A DNA stretch of 20,723 nt. Source: Collinsella sp. (lineage in GTDB: Bacteria > Actinomycetota > Coriobacteriia > Coriobacteriales > Coriobacteriaceae). Numbering within the stretch: position 1 is the first letter of the stretch; the number at the start of each line of letters is the position of its first letter. A program made the position numbers and the translations under genes. Under the pieces are notes generated by a model. The model saw nothing but the letters and a program-made list of their open reading frames with translations. It had not been told where the DNA came from and searched no databases. The DNA is taken from NCBI GenBank assembly GCA_018376905.1, contig JAHAAK010000036.1, positions 1 to 20,723 of the forward strand, read 5' to 3'. This document shows, piece after piece, positions 1-7,040 of this stretch.

Positions 1-1451
1 GCGGCACCCATGCCACGGCCCACGAACAGCGCCGACTGCGCGTCCTTGCACAGCAGGGCGGCCTCATGCACGGCCTCGGTTTGGGTATCCAAAATCCACT
101 GGATCTGCTCGGCCGTATCGGAAAGCTCGCGGAACAGCATGCGCGCCTGCTTGGTGGTCAGGCGGTACTTGACCTGTGCCAACAGCAGAGCCAAAAGCGT
201 GAGGCTCACAACCTGGCCGATAAAGCTCTTGGTCGAGGCGACCGCAATCTCCTTGTTGGCCTTGGTGTAGATGACGCCGTCGCTCTCACGCGCCACGGGG
301 CTGCCCACCACGTTGGTGATGCCGAAGACCTTGGCACCCTTGATGCGCGCATCGCGAATGGCGGCGAGAGTGTCGGCCGTCTCGCCCGACTGGGACACGG
401 CCACGACGAGCGTCGTCGGCGTGATGATGGGGTTGCGATAGCGGAACTCGCTGGCCGCCTCCACCTCGGTGGGGATGCGAGCCCAGCCCTCAATGAGATT
501 CTTGGCAATGAGGCCGGCGTGATAGCTGGTGCCGCAAGCGATCACGTAGACGCGGTCGATGTCGTTGAGCTCCTCGAGCGAAAGGCCCAGCTCGTCGATG
601 TCGAGCTCGCCGGCCGGCGTCATACGACCAACCAGCGTGTCGCGCACGACGCGCGGCTGCTCGTGAATCTCCTTGAGCATAAAGTCGGGATAACCGCCCT
701 TTTCTGCCATGTCCAGGTCCCAGTCGATGTGGGTGACCTTGGGCTCGATAACGTTACCGGCCTCGTCGGTGTACTCGACGCCTGCGGGCGTGAGCTTGGC
801 AAACTGACCGTCCTCGAGCACCACGACATCGCGGGTGGCGTCGATAAGCGCGATGACATCGGAAGCAACATAGGAGCCGGTCTCGCCCGCGCCGACCACG
901 ATCGGGGAATCCTTGCGGGCCACGGCGATCACGCCGGGCTCGTCAGCGCACACGGCGGCCAGACCATAGGCACCGACCACGTGGGTGCACGCCTCGCGCA
1001 CGGAGGCCATCAGGTCGTGCGTCTCGGCATAAGCCTCTTCGATCAGATGCGCGAAGACCTCGGTATCAGTCTCGCTCTTAAAGTGGTGGCCGCGACCCTC
1101 CAGCTCTTCGCGCAGCTCGGCGAAGTTCTCGATGATGCCGTTGTGGACGATGGCGATACGGCCGTCGCAGCTGGTGTGGGGGTGAGCGTTAACGACGGAG
1201 GGCTTGCCGTGGGTGGCCCAACGGGTGTGGCCGATACCGCAGGTAGCGTCGCTGTCAATGTTGGAAAGCTCGCTCTCCAAGCCCGCGACCTTGCCCACGC
1301 GACGGATGACATCGAGGTGCGCCGCGGCGCCCTCGCCCACCTCGAGCGCGACACCCGAGGAGTCATAGCCGCGATACTCCATACGCTTGAGGCCCGTGAC
1401 CAGGATGTTCTTTGCAATATCAGAGCCGGTGTAGCCGACGATTCCGCACAT
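1..1451 (-). CDS. glmS: Glutamine--fructose-6-phosphate aminotransferase (isomerizing), partial
   Basis: Makes glucosamine-6-phosphate from fructose-6-phosphate and glutamine, the first step of amino-sugar synthesis for peptidoglycan; cytoplasmic. The start codon is at 1449-1451 and the protein opens MCGIVGYTGS, so Cys2 is the N-terminal nucleophile of the class II glutamine amidotransferase domain. 'MEYRGYDS' follows near residue 30. Further in come the linker 'EIHEQPRVVRDTL' and the first SIS sugar-isomerase domain with the 'SQSGET' phosphate loop (around 360-385). At the window edge the protein reads 'ALFVGRGMGA', typical of the second SIS domain. 483 codons are visible out of about 600-615 usual for the family, so the 3' end lies beyond position 1. 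An AAGGGAT-like ribosome site precedes the ATG. It is transcribed away from the LacI gene. Family assignment is firm; only the missing C-terminus is unseen. Confidence 0.97.
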   Translation of the reverse strand, partial: MCGIVGYTGSDIAKNILVTGLKRMEYRGYDSSGVALEVGEGAAAHLDVIRRVGKVAGLESELSNIDSDATCGIGHTRWATHGKPSVVNAHPHTSCDGRIAIVHNGIIENFAELREELEGRGHHFKSETDTEVFAHLIEEAYAETHDLMASVREACTHVVGAYGLAAVCADEPGVIAVARKDSPIVVGAGETGSYVASDVIALIDATRDVVVLEDGQFAKLTPAGVEYTDEAGNVIEPKVTHIDWDLDMAEKGGYPDFMLKEIHEQPRVVRDTLVGRMTPAGELDIDELGLSLEELNDIDRVYVIACGTSYHAGLIAKNLIEGWARIPTEVEAASEFRYRNPIITPTTLVVAVSQSGETADTLAAIRDARIKGAKVFGITNVVGSPVARESDGVIYTKANKEIAVASTKSFIGQVVSLTLLALLLAQVKYRLTTKQARMLFRELSDTAEQIQWILDTQTEAVHEAALLCKDAQSALFVGRGMGA

Positions 1452-1525
1452 AGGATAAATCCCTTCGTCCGCTTGACTGCAAAACGTCCACGCACAGGGG
1501 GCGCTGAGACGCATAACGTTCGAGT

Positions 1526-1584
1526 ATTGTACTCACGCAAACGCAAGCTGATATACCAGAAGTGGTATCTCAACTTAGATACCA
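1526..1584 (-). promoter_or_regulatory. Putative glmS promoter with tandem TGGTAT inverted repeats
   Basis: A -10-like TACAAT reads on the minus strand at 1526-1531, about 75 bp before the glmS start. Just upstream, three arms are packed together: ATACCA (1553-1558), TGGTATCT (1563-1570) and AGATACCA (1577-1584). The middle arm can pair with either neighbour, spacers 4 and 6 bp. They sit over and upstream of the expected -35 position, where no good -35 hexamer is seen. They may be operator half-sites; TGGT-containing palindromes are typical of GntR-family amino-sugar regulators (NagR/DasR), although the spacing here differs from that consensus. No glmS ribozyme core was recognised. Confidence 0.4.
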
Positions 1585-1610
1585 CCCGATGCACACACGT
1601 CCAGCCGGTC

Positions 1611-1651
1611 CAAACCACCACAAAAGCACCTGTCCCCTTCGTGGTGGTTTG
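1611..1651. repeat. Hairpin element with AACCACCAC/GTGGTGGTT arms
   Basis: Perfect 10-bp arms AAACCACCAC (1612-1621) and GTGGTGGTTT (1641-1650), plus a closing C-G pair, enclose a 19-nt loop containing CACCTGTCCCC. The same AACCACCAC/GTGGTGGTT arms recur at 15747-15783 around a different centre, and CCTGTCCC, read on the other strand as GGGACAGG, recurs in the 38-bp repeats at 4761 and 6848. This suggests a family of short intergenic hairpin elements. It lies between glmS and the lacI-type gene, which are transcribed divergently, so it does not terminate either. Confidence 0.5.
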
Positions 1652-1665
1652 AGCTGGCAACAGCG

Positions 1666-1710
1666 TTTCCCCAGATAAAACCTGCCAAAATAAACCTATC
1701 CCTCTTTGGT
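1666..1710 (-). repeat. Dispersed 38-bp repeat, copy A (inverted)
   Basis: Bases 1666-1703, read on the minus strand, match the copy at 4761-4798 in 36 of 38 positions and the copy at 6848-6885 in 33 of 38. The core is GGCAGGT followed by a segment ending TGGGGAAA. Extending to about 1710 gives an imperfect hairpin with the complementary ACCTACCAA. It sits just upstream of the LacI-type gene, whose -10-like TACAAT is at 1724-1729, so it may supply part of that promoter region. Confidence 0.75.
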
Positions 1711-1764
1711 AGGTTTGGGATGCTACAATCTGGCTTGTACTTGAAACGCATCAAAGGGGCCGCT

Positions 1765-2874
1765 ATGGCAAAGGTAAAAATCAGCGACGTCGCGCGCGAG
1801 GCCGGGGTTTCGCTGGGCACGGTTTCCAACGCGCTCAACCATCCCGAAAAGTTGCGCCCCGAGACCCTCAAGCTCATCAACGAGACCATCAGTCGCCTTG
1901 GCTACCTGCCCAACCAAAGCGCCCGTCAGCTCGCGGGCGGCGCCACCAAGTCCTTTGGCCTGGTGCTCCCCCGTCTCGATCACGGCTTTTCGCTCCAAAT
2001 CGCCAGCGGGGCCCACAACGAGGCCCGCAAGCACGGCTACGACTTGCTCATCGCCAACGCCGATAACGACGATATTCTCGAGGACCATTACCTGCGCTAC
2101 TTTATGGGCACCCAGATGTCCGGCGTCATGGTTCAGCCCATGGCATCCCCCGACTGGCACCCCGCCATGACCAAGATGCCCGTGCCGATCGTCCATCTGG
2201 ACATCCATTGCTCCGAGCCCGGCTACTACGTAGCGGCCGACAATGAGGCCCAGGGTCGCATCATTGCCGAACTTGCCATCGCCCGCGGCGCGCACCATAT
2301 TGTCGTCGTCGGCCGAGCAGCATTTATGCAACTCACCCTGCGCGTCCTTGGCATTCATAAGGCGCTCGCCCTGCACCCCGATATCAAGATCGAAGTCATC
2401 GACGCCGGCGAATGGAATACCGCTGCCGACGGCTACGGCATCGGTGCCCAAATCGCCGAGCGCCCCGCGGACGAACGTCCCGATTTTGTCGTCGGCCTGA
2501 CCGATGTGTTGGCCTCGGGTGTCGTTTCGGCACTGGTCGACAAGGGCATCTCTGTCCCCGGGCAAGTACGCGTGGCCGGATGCGACGGCAACCCGCTCGC
2601 TTGGAGCGGATCGGTCCCGCTCACTACGGTAGCGCCCCCGGGCTACGAGATTGGCCGCAAGGGTGTCCAACTGCTGATGGAGCAAATCGAGAACAAGGCC
2701 CCGGCAAAGATCAAGCATATCCGTGTCGGCTCCGCAGTGCGTACCGTCACCGCAGTCGCCGCCGACGATATCAACCGCCAAGAACTGGTACGTCCATTCC
2801 TACTGGAACGCGCCAGCACCCAGGCAAGCAGCCAGACCGACGCCACCGCCATCAACCTCGGCGCCTACCTTTAG
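1765..2874 (+). CDS. LacI-family transcriptional regulator
   Basis: A sugar-responsive DNA-binding repressor or activator of 369 residues. The N-terminal helix-turn-helix reads 'VKISDVAREAGVSLGTVSNALNHPEKL' (residues 4-30), followed by the hinge helix 'LGYLPNQSARQLAGG', then a periplasmic-binding-protein-like ligand domain to about residue 335. I chose the ATG at 1765 because AAAGGGG stands at the right distance upstream and the HTH begins at once; an in-frame ATG at 1720 would add 15 residues without a family match. About 30 residues after the usual end form a polar tail ('STQASSQTDATA') of unknown role. The stop codon TAG (2872-2874) overlaps the stop of the convergent HAD gene. The regulated genes are not evident; the adjacent phosphatase or glmS are candidates only by position. 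Confidence 0.93.
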   Translation: MAKVKISDVAREAGVSLGTVSNALNHPEKLRPETLKLINETISRLGYLPNQSARQLAGGATKSFGLVLPRLDHGFSLQIASGAHNEARKHGYDLLIANADNDDILEDHYLRYFMGTQMSGVMVQPMASPDWHPAMTKMPVPIVHLDIHCSEPGYYVAADNEAQGRIIAELAIARGAHHIVVVGRAAFMQLTLRVLGIHKALALHPDIKIEVIDAGEWNTAADGYGIGAQIAERPADERPDFVVGLTDVLASGVVSALVDKGISVPGQVRVAGCDGNPLAWSGSVPLTTVAPPGYEIGRKGVQLLMEQIENKAPAKIKHIRVGSAVRTVTAVAADDINRQELVRPFLLERASTQASSQTDATAINLGAYL

Positions 2875-3521
2875 CACACGGCCTTGACCGCGGCCGTCAG
2901 GTCGAACAACGTATCGAGCACGGCCTCGCAGCCATCCACCACGTCCTGCGGCAGCGGCACGATATCGGGAACGGCAAAGACATGGCAGCCGGCCGTGATG
3001 CCCGAGACGCAGCCGTTGCGCGAATCCTCGACCACGGCACATTCCTCGGGGGCAAAGCCCGCGCGCTCGCAGGCAAGCAGATACATCTCGGGATCGGGCT
3101 TGCCGTGCACGACGTCCTCGCCGCAAGTCACCGTCTCAAACTTGTCAAAGAGGCCGACCATCTTAAGGTTGCGCTCGGCCGTAACGAGGCGCGACGACGT
3201 TGCAAGGCCCACGTGATAGCCCGCAGCCAGCAGCTCGTCTATGCACTCGGCAGCGCCAGCCTTAAGCTCCAGATCGGTCTTGACCATCTCGTCGCGAATC
3301 TCCTTGTGGCGACGATAGATCGCCTCGGTGGTTTCGTGGCTGCCATAATGTTTATCGAGGATGTCCATAACATCGGGCAGCGTGCGGCCGATAAACTGAT
3401 GGATCAGCGCTTCATCAATCGCGAGCCCCAGCTCAGCGGCGCCTGCCTTCCAGGCCTTAATCCCCAAACGCTCGGTATCGACCAGCGTTCCATCCATGTC
3501 AAAAATAACAGCCTTGATCAT
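2871..3521 (-). CDS. HAD-superfamily sugar-phosphatase / beta-phosphoglucomutase-like protein
   Basis: A 216-residue HAD subfamily IA hydrolase, cytoplasmic. Motif I is DMDGTLVD (Asp8 nucleophile, Asp10 acid/base), motif II 'LATSSR', motif III lysine in 'HGKPDPEMY', motif IV 'VVEDSRNG'. An alpha-helical cap lies between residues 15 and 90. Family members dephosphorylate small sugar phosphates or interconvert beta-glucose-1- and 6-phosphate; the substrate cannot be read from the sequence. The start at 3521 gives MIKAVIFDMDG and is preceded by GGGGGA; an upstream in-frame ATG at 3608 would add 29 unrelated residues. It is divergent from the larE-like gene across about 170 bp and convergent with the LacI-type gene, the two stop codons sharing the bases TTAG at 2871-2874. 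Confidence 0.92.
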   Translation of the reverse strand: MIKAVIFDMDGTLVDTERLGIKAWKAGAAELGLAIDEALIHQFIGRTLPDVMDILDKHYGSHETTEAIYRRHKEIRDEMVKTDLELKAGAAECIDELLAAGYHVGLATSSRLVTAERNLKMVGLFDKFETVTCGEDVVHGKPDPEMYLLACERAGFAPEECAVVEDSRNGCVSGITAGCHVFAVPDIVPLPQDVVDGCEAVLDTLFDLTAAVKAVC

Positions 3522-3581
3522 ATCGGTCCCCCATCGACTCTCGCTGTCGCGTTGCTGTAACTCTACCGCATTTGGCAACTT

Positions 3582-3598
3582 GTATATAACGTATATAC
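3582..3598. promoter_or_regulatory. AT-rich palindrome between divergent genes
   Basis: GTATATA (3582-3588), ACG, TATATAC (3592-3598) form a perfect inverted repeat with a 3-bp centre. It lies in the divergent region between the HAD gene (start 3521) and the larE-like gene (start 3695), about 60 bp before the former. It could be an operator or simply overlapping -10-type sequences for two divergent promoters; no convincing -35/-10 pair was found for either gene. Confidence 0.4.
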
Positions 3599-3694
3599 CA
3601 TATTGCACTTTCGTTACATAGGTAGAAGTCTTATGGCAAGTAACGCATTAGGATTATAGTTTTCGATCGAGTACTCAACGATAAGGAACGTTTC

Positions 3695-4573
3695 ATGATT
3701 TTAGACACCACGGCACCCGCAGAGGAGCTTCAAGACAAGCTATCGGCGCTCGAACAGCTGCTTTTGGCATACGGGCGCGTGGCTATCGGGTTTTCCGGCG
3801 GCGTTGACAGCAGCTTTTTGGCCGCCGTATGCGCCCGCATCATGCCTACCAATACCCTCCTCGTCCATCTCACCACGCCGCTCATCGGCACGCCCGAGCA
3901 GGCCTCGTTTGAGCGGTCCGTTGATGGACAAGCCAATGAAGGGGCACATTTTAAGCTCCCCGTGCTCAATCTTTCGGTCGATCAGCTGCAGCTCCCCCAA
4001 GTAGCCTGCAACGATGCCAATCGCTGCTACCACTGCAAGCACGCTGGCTTTACCGCCATCGTCAACCACGCCAAGTCGCTCGGCTTTCCCACCGTCATCG
4101 ATGGCAGCAATGCAAGCGATCGCGGTGACTACCGCCCCGGCATGCGTGCGGCAGAAGAGCTCGGCGTACGCTCACCCCTTATGGAGGTCGGCTTTACCAA
4201 GGACGAAGAGCGCGAGCTGCTGCGCGCATGGGGTTATCCCGTTTGGAACCTGCCGGCGGGAGCATGTCTTGCCACGCGCGTCCCCACGGGCGAGGAGCTT
4301 ACGCGCGAGAAGGTCTCCCTGATTCGCGCCTGCGAGGATTACCTGCACGATCTTGATCTGGCACAGGTACGCGCGCGCTTGGTCGGCGGCTGCATGCATA
4401 TCGAGGCCGCACCCGCAGATGTCGCCAAGATTGCCACCCTCGGCGGTGCCGCCGTCGACGACAAGGGCAAGACCCCGCTGCCCGCCGTTATCGAGTCCGC
4501 GCTGCGCGAGCTGGGCTGCGACCATATCTCCCCCGAGGTCACCCCCTACATTCACGGCAACATGAACCTTTAG
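3695..4573 (+). CDS. larE: LarE-family ATP-dependent sacrificial sulfur transferase
   Basis: A 292-residue PP-loop ATPase. In LarE the enzyme adenylates a carboxylate of a nicotinate-derived cofactor precursor and donates sulfur from its own cysteine, building the nickel-pincer cofactor of lactate racemase; cytoplasmic. Seen here: PP-loop SGGVDSS (34-40), NRCYHCK (109-115), DGSNASDRGDYRPG (136-149), and GACLATRVP, whose Cys191 corresponds to the sacrificial cysteine. Length is slightly above the usual 270-280. AAGGAA lies about 7 bases before the ATG. No larB, larC or larA homologue is in the window, so partners are either elsewhere or the gene serves another sulfur-insertion reaction. Family is clear; the exact substrate is an inference. 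Confidence 0.88.
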   Translation: MILDTTAPAEELQDKLSALEQLLLAYGRVAIGFSGGVDSSFLAAVCARIMPTNTLLVHLTTPLIGTPEQASFERSVDGQANEGAHFKLPVLNLSVDQLQLPQVACNDANRCYHCKHAGFTAIVNHAKSLGFPTVIDGSNASDRGDYRPGMRAAEELGVRSPLMEVGFTKDEERELLRAWGYPVWNLPAGACLATRVPTGEELTREKVSLIRACEDYLHDLDLAQVRARLVGGCMHIEAAPADVAKIATLGGAAVDDKGKTPLPAVIESALRELGCDHISPEVTPYIHGNMNL

Positions 4574-4600
4574 GTTACGCCGTTTTACAAACGGCGTAAC
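4574..4600 (+). other. Perfect 12-bp hairpin directly after larE stop
   Basis: Arms GTTACGCCGTTT (4574-4585) and AAACGGCGTAAC (4589-4600) with a TAC loop begin at the base following the TAG stop. No U-run follows, so it is more likely a 3'-end stabilising structure than a stand-alone intrinsic terminator; a better terminator candidate lies 50 bp on. Confidence 0.55.
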
Positions 4601-4650
4601 TGCTCGGCGCTGCGCGGGCCCCGGGCACGGCAATCTGACGTTCAACTTCA

Positions 4651-4684
4651 CGGGCGCGACCAAAAGGTCAGCGCCCGCTTGTTT
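4651..4684 (+). terminator. Intrinsic terminator after larE
   Basis: CGGGCGCGACC (4651-4661), AAAA loop, GGTC, one bulged A, GCGCCCG (to 4677), then CTTGTTT. A G+C-rich stem followed by a T-rich stretch fits rho-independent termination of the plus-strand larE transcript. The short T-run makes strength uncertain. Confidence 0.6.
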
Positions 4685-4750
4685 CACGTCACCTTACCGC
4701 ACCCGGAGCCCGCTCGCTCGCATATGCTCAACCTGGACTGCGTTAACTGA

Positions 4751-4798
4751 CCTGCCAATAAGGGACAGGTTCATTTTGGCAGGTTTTATCTGGGGAAA
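4751..4798 (+). repeat. Dispersed 38-bp repeat, copy B, with hairpin extension
   Basis: Bases 4761-4798 match copy A (36/38) and copy C (33/38). The extension CCTGCCAA (4751-4758) is the exact complement of TTGGCAGG (4776-4783), so this copy can form an 8-bp stem enclosing AGGGACAGG. It lies downstream of both flanking genes (larE on plus, the AlbA-type regulator on minus). With copy C at 6848 it brackets the AlbA-type gene in direct orientation. Confidence 0.78.
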
Positions 4799-4870
4799 TT
4801 ATCGCGAGGCAGTCGCCCCTCTAGCGCCCATCAAACTTCGAGAGATGATAGAGGGGCAATTCGGCTGCAT

Positions 4871-6571
4871 CTACTTCATCCGATATCGGCGGTTACGACT
4901 CGTCGATGAACCCATTACTTCGATGAGCCCTTTATCCGCCATTTTTGGCAGATGGTAACGGACAGACGAAATTCTGACCCCCGATGCAACCGCTATTTCT
5001 CGCGCCGTCATATCCACTTCGGCGCTGAGAGCCTCCAGGATCCTATCCGCCGTCGAAGCTGACGGTTCTCTGTTCCTATCGATAATTTCGAACGTGTCTT
5101 TGCCGCATTTTGACAGGGCATGTTTATCTACAAGGTCCCCGCAGATCAGGCGAATGTCATCCGAATCCCACTTCAGGGCCTCTCGTATTTTTTGAACATC
5201 GCATACGCACCCATGCTCCCGCATAAACATGAGCAATGTTTCTTCGCGATCCGTCAGCTCGGTGCCCACATGGTTCTGAATCCACGTGCGGTTTTCAGCA
5301 AGCTCCGCCCCGTGCCGGGAAAGCAGCACCGTAAACGAATCGGCCTTAACGATAAATTTCGGCCTGCCAAGCGAACGAGACTCCATCTCGCGAATCATAG
5401 CCGGGATACCAGATCCCTGGCTTTCCGCAACGGCCCCCTCGGCATGCTCTAACGGCGTCGCCCCCATTAGGCTCATGAGCTTTGGGTTTCGGCAGCGCGA
5501 TTCCCCGTCTGCAAGATTGTCCACCGTCTTTCCGCCCCAAAGGCCGCCAGGGTTTTTGATCTCTATTCTGTCTGGATAGATATCGACACTCACGGCCTGC
5601 CCCACAAACATGGGCGAATATTCTCGATGGATGCAGGCATTTGCCAAGGCCTCGCGCAAAACCTCCTGGGGAACTTCCCAATCCTCCCTTCTGCCAGCGC
5701 CTTGCACTATCGTCGCTTTGCGCAAGTTTCGTCCAATCGCGGCAAGGGCATCTTCGATGCAAGCCGGAATCGGGCCATCGCACAACTGGCGGTCAATAAA
5801 CCGGGGTTGCCCGGGTGCAGATTTTTCCACATCGGAATGAACGGCGACATCGATCATCAGTTTAGGATAGAACTGCTGGGGGTAAATTCCCGCCGACAGA
5901 AGCCCCGCGAGCTTCACGGCACCATCCTTTGTAGTGATATTGAGTCTGACCAGCTGCTTTTCCAGCGTATCGGCCCCGCGCAAAACGCGCGGGGTCTGCA
6001 GCCGGCGATTTGCGATAATAGACCGCACGACATCTGGATCCAAATCCTCGACCGTTGCCTCCGAAACCACCGTTCCGTCTGCATCGCTCGGAAGCAACGC
6101 ACTCTGCAGCTCATATAGCTCAGCGGGTGACATCTTGATATCTTTATCATCCACGCGCTTGTAGCTACCGTTCTGCACGCCGCGCGCGCCGATATAGCAA
6201 GGCTTCGCTTTAAGCTCAAGTTCAAAGATGCGCACCAGAAGCACCTGGAGCCCGTCGACCTCGCCTCGATCAAGCTCATACCGCGGCGCATGGGCCACCA
6301 CTGCCGCTGAGCCTCCGTCTCCGATACCCGAAACAAACTGATCGCGCACCCTATCGATAGCAAAGTTAGCCGAAGGAACAAATCCTTCGGCCTCGTTCAG
6401 GCCCAAAATAATGAGCCCACCCGCAGTGTTCGCAAAAGCGCTCACTGTCTCCCATACGTCTGCGCTCAATTTATTCGTGCAGGCTTTAACTTCTACCGAT
6501 GCGTCATCAGTCCCCCGCCTGCGAAGGCGCTCAACAATAAGGCCAAGAGGTTCATCCAGCAGCATTGGCAT
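4871..6571 (-). CDS. AlbA/Schlafen-domain ATP-binding transcriptional regulator-like protein
   Basis: A 566-residue protein of the group annotated as 'putative DNA-binding domain / ATP-binding protein' (COG2865 type). The N-terminal AlbA_2 domain shows VEVK (26-29) and AFANTAGGLIILGLNE (45-60). A HATPase_c_4-like segment shows REALANACIHREY (306-318), IEIKNPGGL (336-344), RNPKL (361-365) and GSGIP (386-390). The last 60 residues form a winged helix ('MTAREIAVASGVRISSVRYHL'). Such proteins are thought to regulate transcription, and some take part in stress or phage responses; the target is unknown. The ATG at 6571 or a second ATG two codons in could be used. An array of TCTCTCTAAA boxes starts 5 bp upstream, suggesting autoregulation. 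It stands alone, bracketed by direct repeats, so it may be an accessory gene. Confidence 0.87.
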   Translation of the reverse strand: MPMLLDEPLGLIVERLRRRGTDDASVEVKACTNKLSADVWETVSAFANTAGGLIILGLNEAEGFVPSANFAIDRVRDQFVSGIGDGGSAAVVAHAPRYELDRGEVDGLQVLLVRIFELELKAKPCYIGARGVQNGSYKRVDDKDIKMSPAELYELQSALLPSDADGTVVSEATVEDLDPDVVRSIIANRRLQTPRVLRGADTLEKQLVRLNITTKDGAVKLAGLLSAGIYPQQFYPKLMIDVAVHSDVEKSAPGQPRFIDRQLCDGPIPACIEDALAAIGRNLRKATIVQGAGRREDWEVPQEVLREALANACIHREYSPMFVGQAVSVDIYPDRIEIKNPGGLWGGKTVDNLADGESRCRNPKLMSLMGATPLEHAEGAVAESQGSGIPAMIREMESRSLGRPKFIVKADSFTVLLSRHGAELAENRTWIQNHVGTELTDREETLLMFMREHGCVCDVQKIREALKWDSDDIRLICGDLVDKHALSKCGKDTFEIIDRNREPSASTADRILEALSAEVDMTAREIAVASGVRISSVRYHLPKMADKGLIEVMGSSTSRNRRYRMK

Positions 6572-6575
6572 TCCG

Positions 6576-6786
6576 TCTCTCTAAAACGATAGATTTATCT
6601 CTCTAAAGTATAGTATATCTCTCTAACTTTAGAGAGATAGGTACCTTATTTTAAAGAGAAATTTAGAGAGATGCATCAAATTCACTGCTAGATTGCCTAA
6701 GGTTATCTCTTTAACTGGCTTTCTCTTTAGAGAGACATTTAGAGAGACGAGCGCAACCTCTCTAATCATGGGCTCCTCTCTTTAAA
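6576..6786. promoter_or_regulatory. Array of about eleven TCTCTCTAAA / TTTAGAGAGA boxes
   Basis: The box TCTCTCTAAA occurs at 6576-6585, 6598-6607 and 6618-6627 (last base changed). Its complement TTTAGAGAGA occurs at 6628-6637, 6662-6671, 6726-6735 and 6738-6747. Weaker versions are near 6650-6659, 6706-6714, 6757-6765 and 6774-6786. The boxes at 6618 and 6628 form a near-perfect palindrome; the first three are 22 and 20 bp apart, close to two helical turns. A -10-like TATACT reads on the minus strand at 6607-6612 and again at 6612-6617, between boxes. The first box overlaps the ribosome-binding region of the AlbA-type gene. The likely binder is the AlbA-type protein itself, but nothing in the sequence proves this. 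Confidence 0.7.
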
Positions 6787-6847
6787 GTGCGCACATCCCA
6801 ACCGCACCTTAAGCTGCGGTGAAATAACTCACGATCACCCACCGAAA

Positions 6848-6885
6848 AGGGACAGGTTTGTTTTGGCAGGTATCATTTGGGGAAA
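6848..6885 (+). repeat. Dispersed 38-bp repeat, copy C
   Basis: Matches copies A and B in 33 of 38 bases each, sharing AGGGACAGGT, TTTTGGCAGGT and TGGGGAAA. It has the same orientation as copy B; its left hairpin arm is degraded (CCCACCGAAAA). The remaining gene-free stretch to 7040 holds no further structure I can support, apart from the ribosome site of the next gene. Confidence 0.75.
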
Positions 6886-7040
6886 CGCCGAATAGCTTCA
6901 TATACACAACCGCCGCAGCTCCATATGAGGCAAATGAATCCGTAGCATTTGTCCCAAATCTTAAGTATTTGTTCGACAGAACGGCCCCTGCTGGCTCCTG
7001 CTAGACTGGTAGACTCCCAACCGTCCATCCAGGAGCCTCC

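Noticed and set aside
1452..1600. glmS ribozyme upstream of glmS
   Set aside because: The leader is short and I could not find the ribozyme core; the structure there is simple inverted repeats upstream of the promoter.
66..1652. Long open frame opposite glmS on the plus strand
   Set aside because: It is antisense to a clear GlmS protein and its translation is a low-complexity mix of Ala, Gly, His and Val without a family; high G+C content leaves few stops.
1723..2781. 352-codon minus-strand open frame opposite the LacI-type gene
   Set aside because: Mirror frame of a protein with a clear HTH and ligand domain; composition is Gly/Asp/Val-rich without family likeness.
3582..3598. Palindrome as another operator of the PTS regulon
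   Set aside because: It shares only the TATATAC flank with the ATAGACGTCTAT sites; the palindromic core differs.
4776..4958. Small plus-strand frame starting inside repeat B
   Set aside because: It begins inside the dispersed repeat and runs antisense into the AlbA-type gene; no ribosome site or support.
6576..6786. CRISPR-like reading of the repeated boxes
   Set aside because: Units are only about 10 bp, occur in both orientations and have irregular spacing; no cas genes are present.
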